Source of the DNA: CAZBLP01 sp964492825
GTDB lineage: Bacteria > DYJV01
Assembly: GCA_964492825.1 (NCBI GenBank)
Contig: CAZBLP010000001.1
Location: forward strand, 69,039-133,038
DNA length: 64,000 nt
Direction: 5' to 3'
Shown here: piece after piece, positions 8,945-18,353 of the stretch
Layout: each line of letters begins with the position of its first letter
Numbering within the stretch: the stretch's first letter is position 1
Program-made: the position numbers and the translations under genes
The notes under the pieces: generated by a model
The model's database searches: none
The model's input: only the letters and a program-made list of their open reading frames with translations
What the model was told of the DNA's origin: nothing

Positions 8945-9762
8945 TATTTTAACCTATTTACGGCAATTAGAAAATCCTTTACAGTAAAGTTGGTTTTATC
9001 CAATAAAGCAAGGGCATCTTTTAAACTGTTTTTTGTTATTATTCCCTGCAGGCCAATAGCAACTTTTACAATTTTTAAGGCATAGGAATAAGGTTGCATT
9101 GTTTCATCAGACATCTCCGGGTTTTCAGCCCCAATAATAGGTAAAATAACATTAATGTTAAATCTCCACTTGTAGAGAATTCTAGCTGTGGTTTCAAGAG
9201 ATGAATACCCTATATATTCTTTTTCTAATTTTAAAATCTCATCAATATTTTTTGCATTTTTTATTTTATTTGAAAATTCTTTTTCCAGACCGCTTTCTGC
9301 AATAATTTCAGCTATTATTAACTTTCCCAAATCACTTAAAAATGAAGCAGGGATGAGAGAATCTGATTTCTTTAAGTTTAATGAAACATGCCATAAAATC
9401 ATCAATCTTTTTTGTTTAAAAGAAGATTGCATAAAATTTTCAACTGATAATGAGTAAGGTGTTAAATCGATTTTTTGGAATTGGTTTTTTAACGCTGTTT
9501 CCATGGCAAATGTCAATATTGTGTTAATACCCAAAAGAGCCACTGCATCGGTAATATTGGTTATTTTGCTTGTAAAACCGTAATAGGGAGAATTTGCTAC
9601 TTTTAAAATTTTAGCAGTTAAAATAGGGTCGATTTCCACTATCTTTACTATATCCTGTACAGTCGAATTTTCGTTGTTGCAAATATTCTCTATTTCCACA
9701 ACAGTATCAGGTAAAGGAGGTATTTTATCTATTTTTTCTGTAATTATTTCTGCAAATCTCAA
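8944..9762 (-). CDS. HDOD-domain protein
   Basis: 272 residues. The first 200 match the HDOD domain: KIPPLPDTVVEIENICNN (about 13-30) and VEIDPILTAKILKVANSPYYG, the hallmark that precedes the degenerate HD helices. HDOD proteins lack catalytic HD residues and act as regulatory or scaffold proteins in signalling, motility or stress. No second domain (kinase, EAL or receiver) is attached. The start is TTG at 9762-9760, supported by an AGGAG site six bases upstream; no ATG fits better. It is first in the HDOD-pncC-thpR trio and lies 21 bases after the secreted-protein gene. The partner is unknown. Confidence 0.82.
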   Translation of the reverse strand: MRFAEIITEKIDKIPPLPDTVVEIENICNNENSTVQDIVKIVEIDPILTAKILKVANSPYYGFTSKITNITDAVALLGINTILTFAMETALKNQFQKIDLTPYSLSVENFMQSSFKQKRLMILWHVSLNLKKSDSLIPASFLSDLGKLIIAEIIAESGLEKEFSNKIKNAKNIDEILKLEKEYIGYSSLETTARILYKWRFNINVILPIIGAENPEMSDETMQPYSYALKIVKVAIGLQGIITKNSLKDALALLDKTNFTVKDFLIAVNRLK

Positions 9763-9783
9763 CGTAACTCCTATTGGAAAGTT

Positions 9784-11025
9784 TTATTGAAACATCATAT
9801 CCCCGTTAATAGAAGCATTGTCCAACCACCAGTTAACTTCAACAGTTTCCGGTAAGCAGTTGCATATATTGCCATCTTGGGCACATTCAGGCAAAGTTAT
9901 AATGGCTGTTGGAATGGCGGAATCAGCAGAAAATTGTGATAATAGGGAACTGTATTGTTCACATATTCCTTGTTCTTGAGCAAGTTCTTTTAAATTAACA
10001 GTAGTTTTTCCTCCGCCTTTTATGGTGCCATTTACAGGAATTAATGTGTCTGTCATGTTGTTTAAGTCTATGTTGATTACTATTGAACCGCCAAATTTAC
10101 TGCTACTTTGATCTGCAGGAGTAAAATTGGAAATGTTTATATTTTCAAATCCTTCACCGTATGAGTTGTAATTTGCAGAATCATAAGTTTCTGTCCACGC
10201 ACCTCCAAAAAAAAGTCCGTCTTGCATACTTCCTTGCAGTTCGCCGCTCCATGTGCCGTAATATGGAAAAGACAATGATATAGGAGGTAGTGTGAAAAAT
10301 CCCTGAGCTGATGACACTAACGAGGATAATTCAGGAGCTATGCATTCGTCAGATAAGCTAAGGTTTAAAGTAGCTGTTCCTTTAAAAATTCCATTTGCAC
10401 TTCCTGTTATTGATTGGTCAGGTAATATGTTAACCTCCCATTTTCCTGCTACTTTTCCGTTTTCATCAGTTACATAGCTGTTACCACAGGATTGGGAATT
10501 GTATGAATTTAAAACATTCCAGCCTACTTTAACATTTAAACCTGTGTTAATACTGCCTGTTAATTCAGTTGGATATCCTTCGAAATTGAGAGTTAAATTC
10601 CCGGTAAAAGGAATGCCTCCACTTTCAGTTGGTATTGTGCCGCTAATAGGACCTTTAAATTTTCCTGTAAACTCATCAATTGAAAATTGTATTGTATTTG
10701 AAGTTGTAAGCCCCGGAAGTGTCCATGTGCCTGTTAGCATCATGGTTTTTGGGTCGTAATTTACCTCAAATTTACCGCTTATGCCGTTATTCCCGTTGAT
10801 ACTGCCAAAGGTGCCACTTGCCGAGCCTGTAATGCTACCGTCATCTTCCATTGTAGCATTCCACGAGCCTGAAATTTTACCGGTCAATTCTTTGGTAGTA
10901 TTATCGCCTATTATCATTTGTCCGTCAATTGCTCCGGATAATGCACCTGAATAAAGCTTTTCAGCTGCATTTAAAAATGAAGCTGAAAATAAAATAATTA
11001 TTACAAATAAAAATATTTTTTTCAT
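9784..11025 (-). CDS. Secreted protein of unknown function with repeated G/S/T-rich beta blocks
   Basis: 413 residues, not recognised. A clear signal peptide (residues 1-20, ending LNAAE) shows export. The mature part is rich in G, S, T and N with alternating hydrophobic residues, suggesting beta structure. Blocks recur: DGSITGSASGTFG and, about 150 residues later, DQSITGSANGIFKG, each preceded by a tryptophan-containing strand (SGSWNAT, AGKWEVN). Six cysteines are seen, the last three close together near residues 383-396, consistent with disulfides outside the cytoplasm. No lipobox is present. It has a strong ribosome-binding site (AAAGGGGGAG) and lies between mutS2 and the HDOD gene with no functional link. 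It could be a surface or periplasmic beta-sandwich protein. Confidence 0.75.
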   Translation of the reverse strand: MKKIFLFVIIILFSASFLNAAEKLYSGALSGAIDGQMIIGDNTTKELTGKISGSWNATMEDDGSITGSASGTFGSINGNNGISGKFEVNYDPKTMMLTGTWTLPGLTTSNTIQFSIDEFTGKFKGPISGTIPTESGGIPFTGNLTLNFEGYPTELTGSINTGLNVKVGWNVLNSYNSQSCGNSYVTDENGKVAGKWEVNILPDQSITGSANGIFKGTATLNLSLSDECIAPELSSLVSSAQGFFTLPPISLSFPYYGTWSGELQGSMQDGLFFGGAWTETYDSANYNSYGEGFENINISNFTPADQSSSKFGGSIVINIDLNNMTDTLIPVNGTIKGGGKTTVNLKELAQEQGICEQYSSLLSQFSADSAIPTAIITLPECAQDGNICNCLPETVEVNWWLDNASINGDMMFQ

Positions 11026-11038
11026 AATATCTCCCCCT

Positions 11039-13390
11039 TTATTTTAATTCTGCTATTGTTATTCCCGTTCCACCACTTATTTCAATGGGAGAATAAAAAT
11101 TTTTTATAAAACTGTTGTTTTTCAAATATTCGTCAATTCCTTTTTTTAATCTTCCGGTGCCAAGTCCATGTATGATTTCTATTTTATTTGCTCCTTTTAA
11201 TAATGCGTAATCTATTAGTTTTTCCACTTCTGCAATTCCTTCATCAACTGTTTTGCCTATAATATTGACGGTGAAAAGTTTATTAGAGTCTTCCGAATAA
11301 TTGTAAAACTGCTGTTTCTTTTCTTCTGTAATTTCAATTGGAATTAATTCTCTGTAATCTAAAAAAAGTTTCAAATTGTTTTCAAATATAACTTCTATTT
11401 TGCCTTTTTCAATGTCAATTTTGTTAACCCTGCCGTTAACTCCTGTTTTAATATGTTTAACGATTTTACCAATAAAATAGTCTGTTATATTATAGTTTAT
11501 TTTTTTATTTTTTTCAATTTTTTTTGAAAAACTTTTTTTAATAGCAGTTTCCAATTTCTTTTTTTTCTCCATTATCTTGGCATATTCTTTTGCAGTAAGA
11601 ACAGGTTTCACTTCATTTGCTATAAATTTCTCCAATTTTAAAATTTGATTTTCATACTTTTTTTTATATTTTTCTTTTAATTTTTCGAGGATATTATTTT
11701 TCTCAACAGCTATTTTTTCTTTTAATCTTATAAATTTTTTTCTCTCCAATTCCACTTGTTGCTTTTGTATAAGTATTTGCCTTTCTCTTTCCAAAAGTTC
11801 TTTTTTTAAATTGTCAATATCTATTAATTTTTTTAAAAACTCAGAAGAAGTTTCATTGTAAAATTGCTTGCTAAGTTTAATTACTTCTTTGTTAAACTTA
11901 AGTTTTTCAGCTATACTTATACCGTAACTATGCCCTGCAACTCCGTAAATCAGCCTGTATTCGGGCTTTATGTTTTTTTCATTAAAAGCAACTGAAACAT
12001 TTTCAACTTTATCGTAAACATAGTTGAGATATTTTAAATCCTCTATATGGCTTGTTATTGCAGCAAAAGAATCTTTTTTGAGAATGTACTCTATTAATGC
12101 TCTGCCAATGGCAGCGCCATCTTTTGGGTCAGTACCTGTGCCTAATTCATCTATAATAATGAGTGTATTATTGTCACAATGTTCCAGGAATGAGTTTATA
12201 TTTGTAATATGAGCTGAGAATGTGCTTAAATCAGAAGAAATATCCTGTTCATCGCCTATATCAATAAAAATTTTCTCAAAGAATTTGATTTTACTTTTTT
12301 CAGATACTGGAACAGGAAAACCGCATTTTGCCATAAGAGATATGATTCCGAGAGTTTTTAATGCAACAGTTTTTCCACCTGTATTTGCGCCTGTAATAAT
12401 AAGAATGTTTTTATTCTCAAATAACAGGTCTATTGGAACAACATTTTTACCGTGTATTGCAAGTATTGGATTATAAGCATTGATTATTTTATTTTCATTT
12501 TCATTTAATGTTATTGGAAGGAAATTGTATTTTTTGGCTAATTTTGCTTTTGCTACTTTAAAATCTATTTTTATCAAGTTTTTATAAGATTCATCTATTT
12601 CATAAAAATTATTTTTTACTTCTTCTGTAATTTCAGTGAGGATTCTGATTTTCTCATTGTATTCTTCCTGATGTAAATACGCAAGTTTGTTATTTAGATT
12701 TACCACAAAGTCAGGCTCTACAAATATAGTGTTTCTTGTTGATGAATAATCTTGTATAATGCCTTTTACTCTTTGTGCAAAGTTTGGTTTCAGAGGGATA
12801 ACATATCTGTTGTTCCTGATAGTGATAATTGTCTCCTGGATAATGTTTGTAAAATAACCTGAGAATAAAAATTCATTGAGTTTGTCAAGTATTTGATTTC
12901 TTGTGTCCCGTAGTTTGCTTCTAATTGATTTTAATTCCGGGCTTGCACTGTCTCTGAATTCTCCTATTTCATCAAAAGTTGTTTCAATTAAATTTTCCAA
13001 ATATTTGAAATAATGCAATTTGTTGTTATATTTTATTTTAATTTTATAAAAATCATCATCTAATTTTTCTATTAAATTTTTTACAGATGCTGAGATTTTA
13101 AAAAGATTTAATAGTTTTAAAAAATCTTGAGTTTGTAAAAATCCTCCCTCTTTTTTGAGTAATAGAAAAATGTTGGATAAGTTTTCAATATCTATTTCAG
13201 GAAAACTTTCTTCATTGATTACTTTCAGAAAATTTGATACTTCTTCAATTTCCTCATTTGCTTCAAAAATTGACTGAAAAGGTTCCAAATTTTTAATGTT
13301 TTCCTGATTGGCTTCAGCTTTTGAAAATTTTAAAAGAGTATCAAGAATTTCATTAAACTGAAGACTTTGGGCTATTTTTTTGAAATCCAT
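11039..13390 (-). CDS. mutS2: MutS2 endonuclease/ribosome-rescue ATPase
   Basis: 783 residues, full length for MutS2. The core and clamp region (1-310) is followed by the MutS ATPase with Walker A (GANTGGKTVALK, about residue 335), Walker B (LIIIDELGTGTDPKDG) and signature region (FSAHITNI). A long lysine/glutamate-rich coiled coil follows (about 510-630), then a C-terminal Smr-like domain with HGLGTGRLKKGI. The usual LDLR/HG element at the start of Smr reads VNIIG here, so nuclease activity is uncertain. MutS2 proteins suppress recombination or split collided ribosomes. The ATG overlaps the glycosylase stop by 19 bases and has a good AAGGGGAA site. Confidence 0.93.
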   Translation of the reverse strand: MDFKKIAQSLQFNEILDTLLKFSKAEANQENIKNLEPFQSIFEANEEIEEVSNFLKVINEESFPEIDIENLSNIFLLLKKEGGFLQTQDFLKLLNLFKISASVKNLIEKLDDDFYKIKIKYNNKLHYFKYLENLIETTFDEIGEFRDSASPELKSIRSKLRDTRNQILDKLNEFLFSGYFTNIIQETIITIRNNRYVIPLKPNFAQRVKGIIQDYSSTRNTIFVEPDFVVNLNNKLAYLHQEEYNEKIRILTEITEEVKNNFYEIDESYKNLIKIDFKVAKAKLAKKYNFLPITLNENENKIINAYNPILAIHGKNVVPIDLLFENKNILIITGANTGGKTVALKTLGIISLMAKCGFPVPVSEKSKIKFFEKIFIDIGDEQDISSDLSTFSAHITNINSFLEHCDNNTLIIIDELGTGTDPKDGAAIGRALIEYILKKDSFAAITSHIEDLKYLNYVYDKVENVSVAFNEKNIKPEYRLIYGVAGHSYGISIAEKLKFNKEVIKLSKQFYNETSSEFLKKLIDIDNLKKELLERERQILIQKQQVELERKKFIRLKEKIAVEKNNILEKLKEKYKKKYENQILKLEKFIANEVKPVLTAKEYAKIMEKKKKLETAIKKSFSKKIEKNKKINYNITDYFIGKIVKHIKTGVNGRVNKIDIEKGKIEVIFENNLKLFLDYRELIPIEITEEKKQQFYNYSEDSNKLFTVNIIGKTVDEGIAEVEKLIDYALLKGANKIEIIHGLGTGRLKKGIDEYLKNNSFIKNFYSPIEISGGTGITIAELK

Positions 13391-13941
13391 TTATTCCCCT
13401 TTATATAAAATCTTTTCAAGAGTTCTTTGCCTTTTGATATGCCAACTCTTGTAGTTTGTGTAATGTTTTGTTTGGTGCAGCCATTTTCCAAAATAAAAAT
13501 TTTATCTTTGTTTATTTTTAAAAAATTAAAGGAGTTGTCTATTCCAAGTGCTATTGTAAGTTTGGCTGGGCCATTGGTAAGGTTGAGTATATTATTTGAA
13601 TTTCGTCGTTTTTTCATAATATCTATGCCGTCAGTTGGTTCTATGGCTCTAATAAAAACTGAAGATGGAAAATCTTTAACTGAAGTAACTATATTTAGAA
13701 GGTAAAATTTACCGTAAATTAAATAAACATATACAATCCCTCCATGTTCAAATATAGGTTTATTCCTTTCGGTTTTGCCTATGAATCCGTGAGATGCAGG
13801 GTCTTGAAATCCTTCATAACTTTCAGTTTCAACTATAATTCCACCTGTAATTTTATTGTCTATTTTTGTGAGTAATTTTTTACCAAGAAGTTCTTTTGCC
13901 ACTATATCTGATGATTTTTCAAAACCTTTGTAATGTTTCAT
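13372..13941 (-). CDS. DNA-3-methyladenine glycosylase (AAG/MPG family)
   Basis: 189 residues, normal for bacterial AAG. Family motifs are present: VETESYEGFQDPASHG at about 37-52 (catalytic and damage-recognition region), VYLIYGKFYLLNIV, and SVFIRAIEP. The enzyme removes 3-methyladenine, hypoxanthine and related bases to start base excision repair. It lies directly upstream of mutS2 with a 19-base overlap, making a small DNA-maintenance operon. The upstream gap of 97 bases to ygiQ is A/T-rich with only a weak promoter match. No ribosome-binding site stands out before the ATG. Confidence 0.92.
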   Translation of the reverse strand: MKHYKGFEKSSDIVAKELLGKKLLTKIDNKITGGIIVETESYEGFQDPASHGFIGKTERNKPIFEHGGIVYVYLIYGKFYLLNIVTSVKDFPSSVFIRAIEPTDGIDIMKKRRNSNNILNLTNGPAKLTIALGIDNSFNFLKINKDKIFILENGCTKQNITQTTRVGISKGKELLKRFYIKGNKWISKK

Positions 13942-14038
13942 TTTAAAAGAAATTATCAGTTAAAAAAATTTTTATCAAGTTTTTAATTAATCAGGTAAAA
14001 AAGTTTCCTATTCTAAAATGATATTTTTGAATTTTCAA

Positions 14039-15742
14039 CTATTTAAAATTGGTTTTTCTTTTTCCCAAAAGAATTTCTTTTTGTATTCGTTTTATTTTGA
14101 GGTTTTTAACCACTTCAATCTTTTTTTTAGTAAAGGGATTTTTTTCAATATAATACATTACAGATGACCATGTTAATGGAAGCGGAGTAAATATTTGAAC
14201 CTGTTCAGGAATTACTTTGATGGTTTTAAGTAATTTTTGTTTTAATCCTTCTGTTTTTTTTAAGCTACATCCGGGATGAGCAACAATCAGATAAAAAGTT
14301 AAATATTGTTTTTTATGTGTGGATTTATTTAAAGTATAAAATTTTTTAACAAAATTTTCCAAAATATCATTTGAAGGTTTACCCATTAAATTTAAAACAT
14401 CATCATCAAGATGTTCAGGTGCTATTTTTAATTGTCCTGAAATATGATGATTTATAAGCTCTTTAAGATAAATATCCCCGAATTTTTTATCCTTTACAAT
14501 TAAATCATATCTTAAACCTGACTGAATAAAAACTTTTTTAACCCCTTGTATCTTTCTAACTGTTTTTAACAATTTAATCAATTTTTTGTGGGATACTTTC
14601 ATTTTTTTACAAACATCAGGGAAAATACATTTTTTATTATTACATTTGCCTAATTTAATTTTTTTATCACATTCATATCCATACATATTGGCAGTTGCAC
14701 CTCCAAGGTCATTTATAATTCCCTTGAAATATTTTGTTTTTTTTATTTTTTCAATTTCCCTAACAATAGAGCCTATTGAGCGGCTAATAACAGTAGTGCC
14801 TTGATGCAATGCTATTGAGCAGAAATTACATTCCCCAAAACAGCCTCTGTTAATAGTTATTGAATTTTTTAATGTGTGAATAGCTTTTACTTCACCTTGT
14901 TTTTTTATTAGAGGATGAACATCATATTCAAAATCAAGTTCATAAAATGAATCAAGTTCTTCTTGAGTTGGCAAAAATTGAGGTGGATTATGTATTAAAA
15001 ATCTATCTCCATGTTTTTGCATTAATCCTTTTGAATTTAACGTATCTTGATTTTCGTAAAACAGTTTCATCATTTCAATAAATTTCTCTTTATTACCTGC
15101 AACTTCTTCATATGATGGCAGGGTTAAGAAATCTTTTTCAGATTTATTGGATATATAACATAATCCCCTGATATTTTTATAAGAGAGATTATTAGCGAGA
15201 TTATAAGCAAATTCCAAAATGGTTTTTTCACTCATTCCAAACATTAAAACATCTGCTTTTGAATCAAAAAGAATGGAGCGTCTGACCTTGTCAGACCAGA
15301 AATCATAATGTGCAATTCTCCGAAGGCTTGCTTCAATACCGCCTATTGATATGGGTTTTTTATATTTATCATACTGTTTTATGAGATTTACGTATTTGAT
15401 TGTAGCTCTGTCAGGTCTTCTGTTATTAATTCCACCAGGTGTGAAATCATCTTTTTTTCTTTTTTTTAAAAGAGATGTATAGTTTGCCACCATTGAGTCA
15501 ATACTTCCGGCAGTAACTGCCCAGAAAAGTTTTGGAATTCCAAGGGAAAGAATATCTGTCTCACCTTTTATATCTGGCTGTGATATTATACCTACTTTGT
15601 AACCGTTTTTAACAAGTAATTTGCCAAGGATGGCAACCCCGATATATGGTGAATCTATGTACGCATCTCCTGTTACAAAGATTATGTCAAGGTTATCCCA
15701 TCCAAGTTTTTTGCACTCATCTTTATTAATAGGTAAAAACAT
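14039..15742 (-). CDS. ygiQ: YgiQ-family radical SAM protein (UPF0313)
   Basis: 567 residues. The N-terminal domain (about 1-280) carries YgiQ features such as FVTGDAYIDSPYIG and IGGIEASLRRIAHYDFW. The radical SAM cluster motif is C301-x3-C305-x2-C308 in the GCFGECNFCSI segment. A second cysteine group follows (positions near window 14590-14650), also typical. The biochemical function of YgiQ is not established. The ATG lies 8 bases after the mgtE stop, so the two genes are likely co-transcribed. Confidence 0.92.
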   Translation of the reverse strand: MFLPINKDECKKLGWDNLDIIFVTGDAYIDSPYIGVAILGKLLVKNGYKVGIISQPDIKGETDILSLGIPKLFWAVTAGSIDSMVANYTSLLKKRKKDDFTPGGINNRRPDRATIKYVNLIKQYDKYKKPISIGGIEASLRRIAHYDFWSDKVRRSILFDSKADVLMFGMSEKTILEFAYNLANNLSYKNIRGLCYISNKSEKDFLTLPSYEEVAGNKEKFIEMMKLFYENQDTLNSKGLMQKHGDRFLIHNPPQFLPTQEELDSFYELDFEYDVHPLIKKQGEVKAIHTLKNSITINRGCFGECNFCSIALHQGTTVISRSIGSIVREIEKIKKTKYFKGIINDLGGATANMYGYECDKKIKLGKCNNKKCIFPDVCKKMKVSHKKLIKLLKTVRKIQGVKKVFIQSGLRYDLIVKDKKFGDIYLKELINHHISGQLKIAPEHLDDDVLNLMGKPSNDILENFVKKFYTLNKSTHKKQYLTFYLIVAHPGCSLKKTEGLKQKLLKTIKVIPEQVQIFTPLPLTWSSVMYYIEKNPFTKKKIEVVKNLKIKRIQKEILLGKRKTNFK

Positions 15743-15750
15743 TGTATTAT

Positions 15751-17106
15751 TTAAATTATAGATAAAAGAATTATTGAAACAGAGAAATATATTGTTAATC
15801 CGGTTATATCATTAAGAGTTGAAATAAAAGGGCTGGAAGCAACAGCTGGATCAAAACTAAATTTTACAAGAAGAGCAGGGACAAAAGTACCTATAAAAGT
15901 GGCGAAAGTCACAACGGAAAACATTGCAACAGCAACAACATAACCGAGCTTAGGATCTCCGTGCCACAACGGAGCAACTATTCCAAGTAATATTCCCATT
16001 ATTATACCCATAACAATACCAACCCTGAGCTCTTTGAGCATAACTTTGCCAAGATTTTTTTTATCAATTTTGCCGATAGCCATACCCCTAATTAAAATAG
16101 TGGAAGATTGGTTGCCAACATTACCGCCCATAGCCATTATCAAAGGCATGAAACTTGATAAAATGGCAAATTCGTGAACCTTGCCCTGGAAAAATGTTAT
16201 AACAAAACCTGAAATTAATTCTCCGAAAAATGTTATTAAAAGCCAAGGGAGTCTGACTTTGGCAATTCTGATGGATTTGTCACCAAGTAAAACTTCATCT
16301 TCAGATGTACCAGCCATTTTGTAAATATCTTCAGTAGCTTCTTCTCTAATAATATCTATAATATCATCAACGGTAATGATACCTACAAGTATATTTTGCT
16401 CATCAACAACAGGAATAGCCAATAAATCGTATTTTTCAACAATTTTGGCAACATCTTCCCTGTCCATGTCAACAGTGACTTTAATAACATCTCTAATCAT
16501 TATTTCATTTAAAGTTTTTTCAGGCGGATTAATTATTAATTGCCTTAGGGAAATTACTCCAACAAGTCTGCCACTGTCGTCAGTAACATAGACATAAAAT
16601 ACCATTTCAACATCTTCAGCTTTTTGCAAAGTTTTTGTGGCATCTTTTACTGTGGTTTTTTCATGAAGTGCAAAGAAATTGGGGTTCATAACAGCTCCGG
16701 CACTATCCTCCGGATAATGCAAGAGCTCTTCAACTGCTTCTAATTCATCTTTAGTCATATATTTTAAAATTTCATTGACTTTTTCTTCATTAAATAATCT
16801 TAAAATATTGGCAGCATCGTCACTTTCCATTTCATTTAAGATATTAGCAATTCCTTGTGGTTCAAGCTCCTCAAAGAATTCTATTATTAAGGGATCTTCA
16901 AGCTCAAGAATAATATTTGCAATTTTTGATTTGTCGCTTATAAATTCCCAAATTTTTTTTCTGTCAAGATCAGGGATATTTTTGATTATAGAAGCAATAT
17001 CAGCAGGGTGTAACTTACTCAAAACTTTTTCAAGATTAGGCTTTGCATTTCTCCTAATAAGTTTTTTTACAGCCTCTATTTTTATTCTTAATGGTGGTGA
17101 AATCAT
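15751..17106 (-). CDS. mgtE: Magnesium transporter MgtE
   Basis: 451 residues, standard for MgtE. The order is an N-terminal helical superhelix (about 15-130), a CBS-domain pair (about 135-260, ending LVGIITVDDIIDII), a connecting helix, and about five membrane helices from 285 to the end with the pore segment MAMGGNVGNQSS. The homodimer admits Mg2+ and is gated shut when Mg2+ fills sites between the N and CBS domains. The start has a GCAGGAAAG site. The promoter region holds a palindrome between -35 and -10 (17138-17166). No Mg2+ riboswitch was recognised in the short leader. Confidence 0.94.
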   Translation of the reverse strand: MISPPLRIKIEAVKKLIRRNAKPNLEKVLSKLHPADIASIIKNIPDLDRKKIWEFISDKSKIANIILELEDPLIIEFFEELEPQGIANILNEMESDDAANILRLFNEEKVNEILKYMTKDELEAVEELLHYPEDSAGAVMNPNFFALHEKTTVKDATKTLQKAEDVEMVFYVYVTDDSGRLVGVISLRQLIINPPEKTLNEIMIRDVIKVTVDMDREDVAKIVEKYDLLAIPVVDEQNILVGIITVDDIIDIIREEATEDIYKMAGTSEDEVLLGDKSIRIAKVRLPWLLITFFGELISGFVITFFQGKVHEFAILSSFMPLIMAMGGNVGNQSSTILIRGMAIGKIDKKNLGKVMLKELRVGIVMGIIMGILLGIVAPLWHGDPKLGYVVAVAMFSVVTFATFIGTFVPALLVKFSFDPAVASSPFISTLNDITGLTIYFSVSIILLSII

Positions 17107-17137
17107 TTCTTTCCTGCAATAAATTTGAAATTTGTTT

Positions 17138-17166
17138 CATTTAGCAATATATATGCTAAAAGTCAA
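17138..17166 (-). promoter_or_regulatory. Possible mgtE promoter with a palindrome filling the spacer
   Basis: On the minus strand a TTGACT (-35, 17166-17161) is 17 bases from TAAATG (-10, 17143-17138). An inverted repeat TTTAGCA-N7-TGCTAAA occupies 17140-17160, that is, almost exactly the spacer. Such placement is typical of repressor operators. The -10 match is weak, so the promoter call is tentative. Confidence 0.4.
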
Positions 17167-17250
17167 ATTATAATTTTTGATAATTGCGAAAAAAGAAGTA
17201 TATCTCAGATGTTCTGCTAAATTCGCAGTTGGAGTTTTATTTTAGTGTAT

Positions 17251-17291
17251 AAAAAAGAAAGTCGTAAACACAATGGTTTAATACGACTTTC
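17251..17291 (-). terminator. Rho-independent terminator after the transglutaminase gene
   Basis: On the minus strand a 10-bp stem (arms 17291-17282 and 17266-17257, GAAAGTCGTA/TACGACTTTC), extended with a bulge, is followed at once by six T residues (17256-17251). It lies 35 bases past the transglutaminase stop and separates that unit from mgtE. Confidence 0.85.
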
Positions 17292-17325
17292 ATATACAAA
17301 TGTGAAGAAATCACTTTGCTGTTGC

Positions 17326-18339
17326 TTATTTAACACTTTTCCATCTAACAGAATATTTAAAACTTTTAGGAGCAAGATAATCAATAGGTTTCCCGTCAAT
17401 TTCTACATAAGGATACATTAAATAATTTAAAGGAGCTTTTTTCTGTGCAGGATTCAAAAAAAGGTCTTTCCCTGTTGAAAGCTTAATTCTGTAAGGTTCA
17501 ATTCCTTCCCAGTAAAATTTGAGATAATATTTTGTTTTTTCGCTATTCCATGAAAGATTTTTTATTAGCATCATTTTTCTTACATCTGCTGGATCAACAC
17601 TGTACCATCCGTATCCTGGAATGTAAAATTGAGTCCAGCAGTGATAAGCTTTTGTAATATCCTGAGTATTTTTTTTACTAAGTCTTATTCCAAAAATTTC
17701 TCTTGCTGGAATTCCGGCTGCTCTGCAAAGGGTTACAAACATTGTGCTTATATCAGCACATTTTCCACCTGGGTCCTTTAACAGTTTGCATATATCTCCT
17801 TTTCCACATCCTCTGGTTTTAGGATTTCTGTAAGTATTTTTACAAACCCACAAGTATATTGCCCTTGCTTTTTCAGGAATATTTTTTTTGCCTTTGATAA
17901 TTTTTTGTGCGAGGTTTTTTACAATATTGTTTATTGGTGCGAGTTCTGAGCCTTGCAGATATGTTCTAAAATCATTTTTATTCCAGGCAAGTGCTTTTTC
18001 AGGATAAGAATAATTTTTCAAATATATTCTTTTTACTTTAAAACTAAATGTTAGCACTCTTTTTTTTGCATTTTTATCCCACTCAGCATAATAATTTAGA
18101 TTGCCATATTTTTTTTCAGCATAAACCCCGTTTTTTGCAAAATTTCCTGTAATTTTAATATCAGTAATATCTTGATACTTATTGGATACAGGATATGGAA
18201 ACCATAATCTAACCTTTTTCCCTTGAGGATATTGTGACATATCAAAGTTCATAGTTACAATTCCTTTAACATTTTCGGGAGTTGCATGAAGATAAGCAGC
18301 AAAGAACAGACTTAAAACAATTAAAATCAGTTTTTTCAT
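17326..18339 (-). CDS. Exported transglutaminase-like (TGc) protein
   Basis: 337 residues. A signal peptide (1-19) indicates export. The transglutaminase/protease-like core has the catalytic triad C194 (GGKCADIST), H233 (AYHCWTQFY) and D249 (YSVDPADV), with the usual W..FYIPGYGW spacing. Residues 20-130 form a beta-rich N-terminal part. Bacterial members often act as peptidases or on envelope components rather than as crosslinkers; the substrate is unknown. It follows the molybdoenzyme gene by 14 bases with a strong AAAGGAGG site and ends at a clear terminator, so the two form one operon, but a functional link is not evident. Confidence 0.85.
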   Translation of the reverse strand: MKKLILIVLSLFFAAYLHATPENVKGIVTMNFDMSQYPQGKKVRLWFPYPVSNKYQDITDIKITGNFAKNGVYAEKKYGNLNYYAEWDKNAKKRVLTFSFKVKRIYLKNYSYPEKALAWNKNDFRTYLQGSELAPINNIVKNLAQKIIKGKKNIPEKARAIYLWVCKNTYRNPKTRGCGKGDICKLLKDPGGKCADISTMFVTLCRAAGIPAREIFGIRLSKKNTQDITKAYHCWTQFYIPGYGWYSVDPADVRKMMLIKNLSWNSEKTKYYLKFYWEGIEPYRIKLSTGKDLFLNPAQKKAPLNYLMYPYVEIDGKPIDYLAPKSFKYSVRWKSVK

Positions 18340-18353
18340 TTTTTCCTCCTTTT

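Noticed and set aside
17107..17250. Magnesium (M-box) riboswitch upstream of mgtE
   Set aside because: The leader is short and no conserved M-box segment was found.
17217..17399. Minus-strand reading frame across the transglutaminase terminator
   Set aside because: It crosses a strong terminator and overlaps the end of the transglutaminase gene in another frame.
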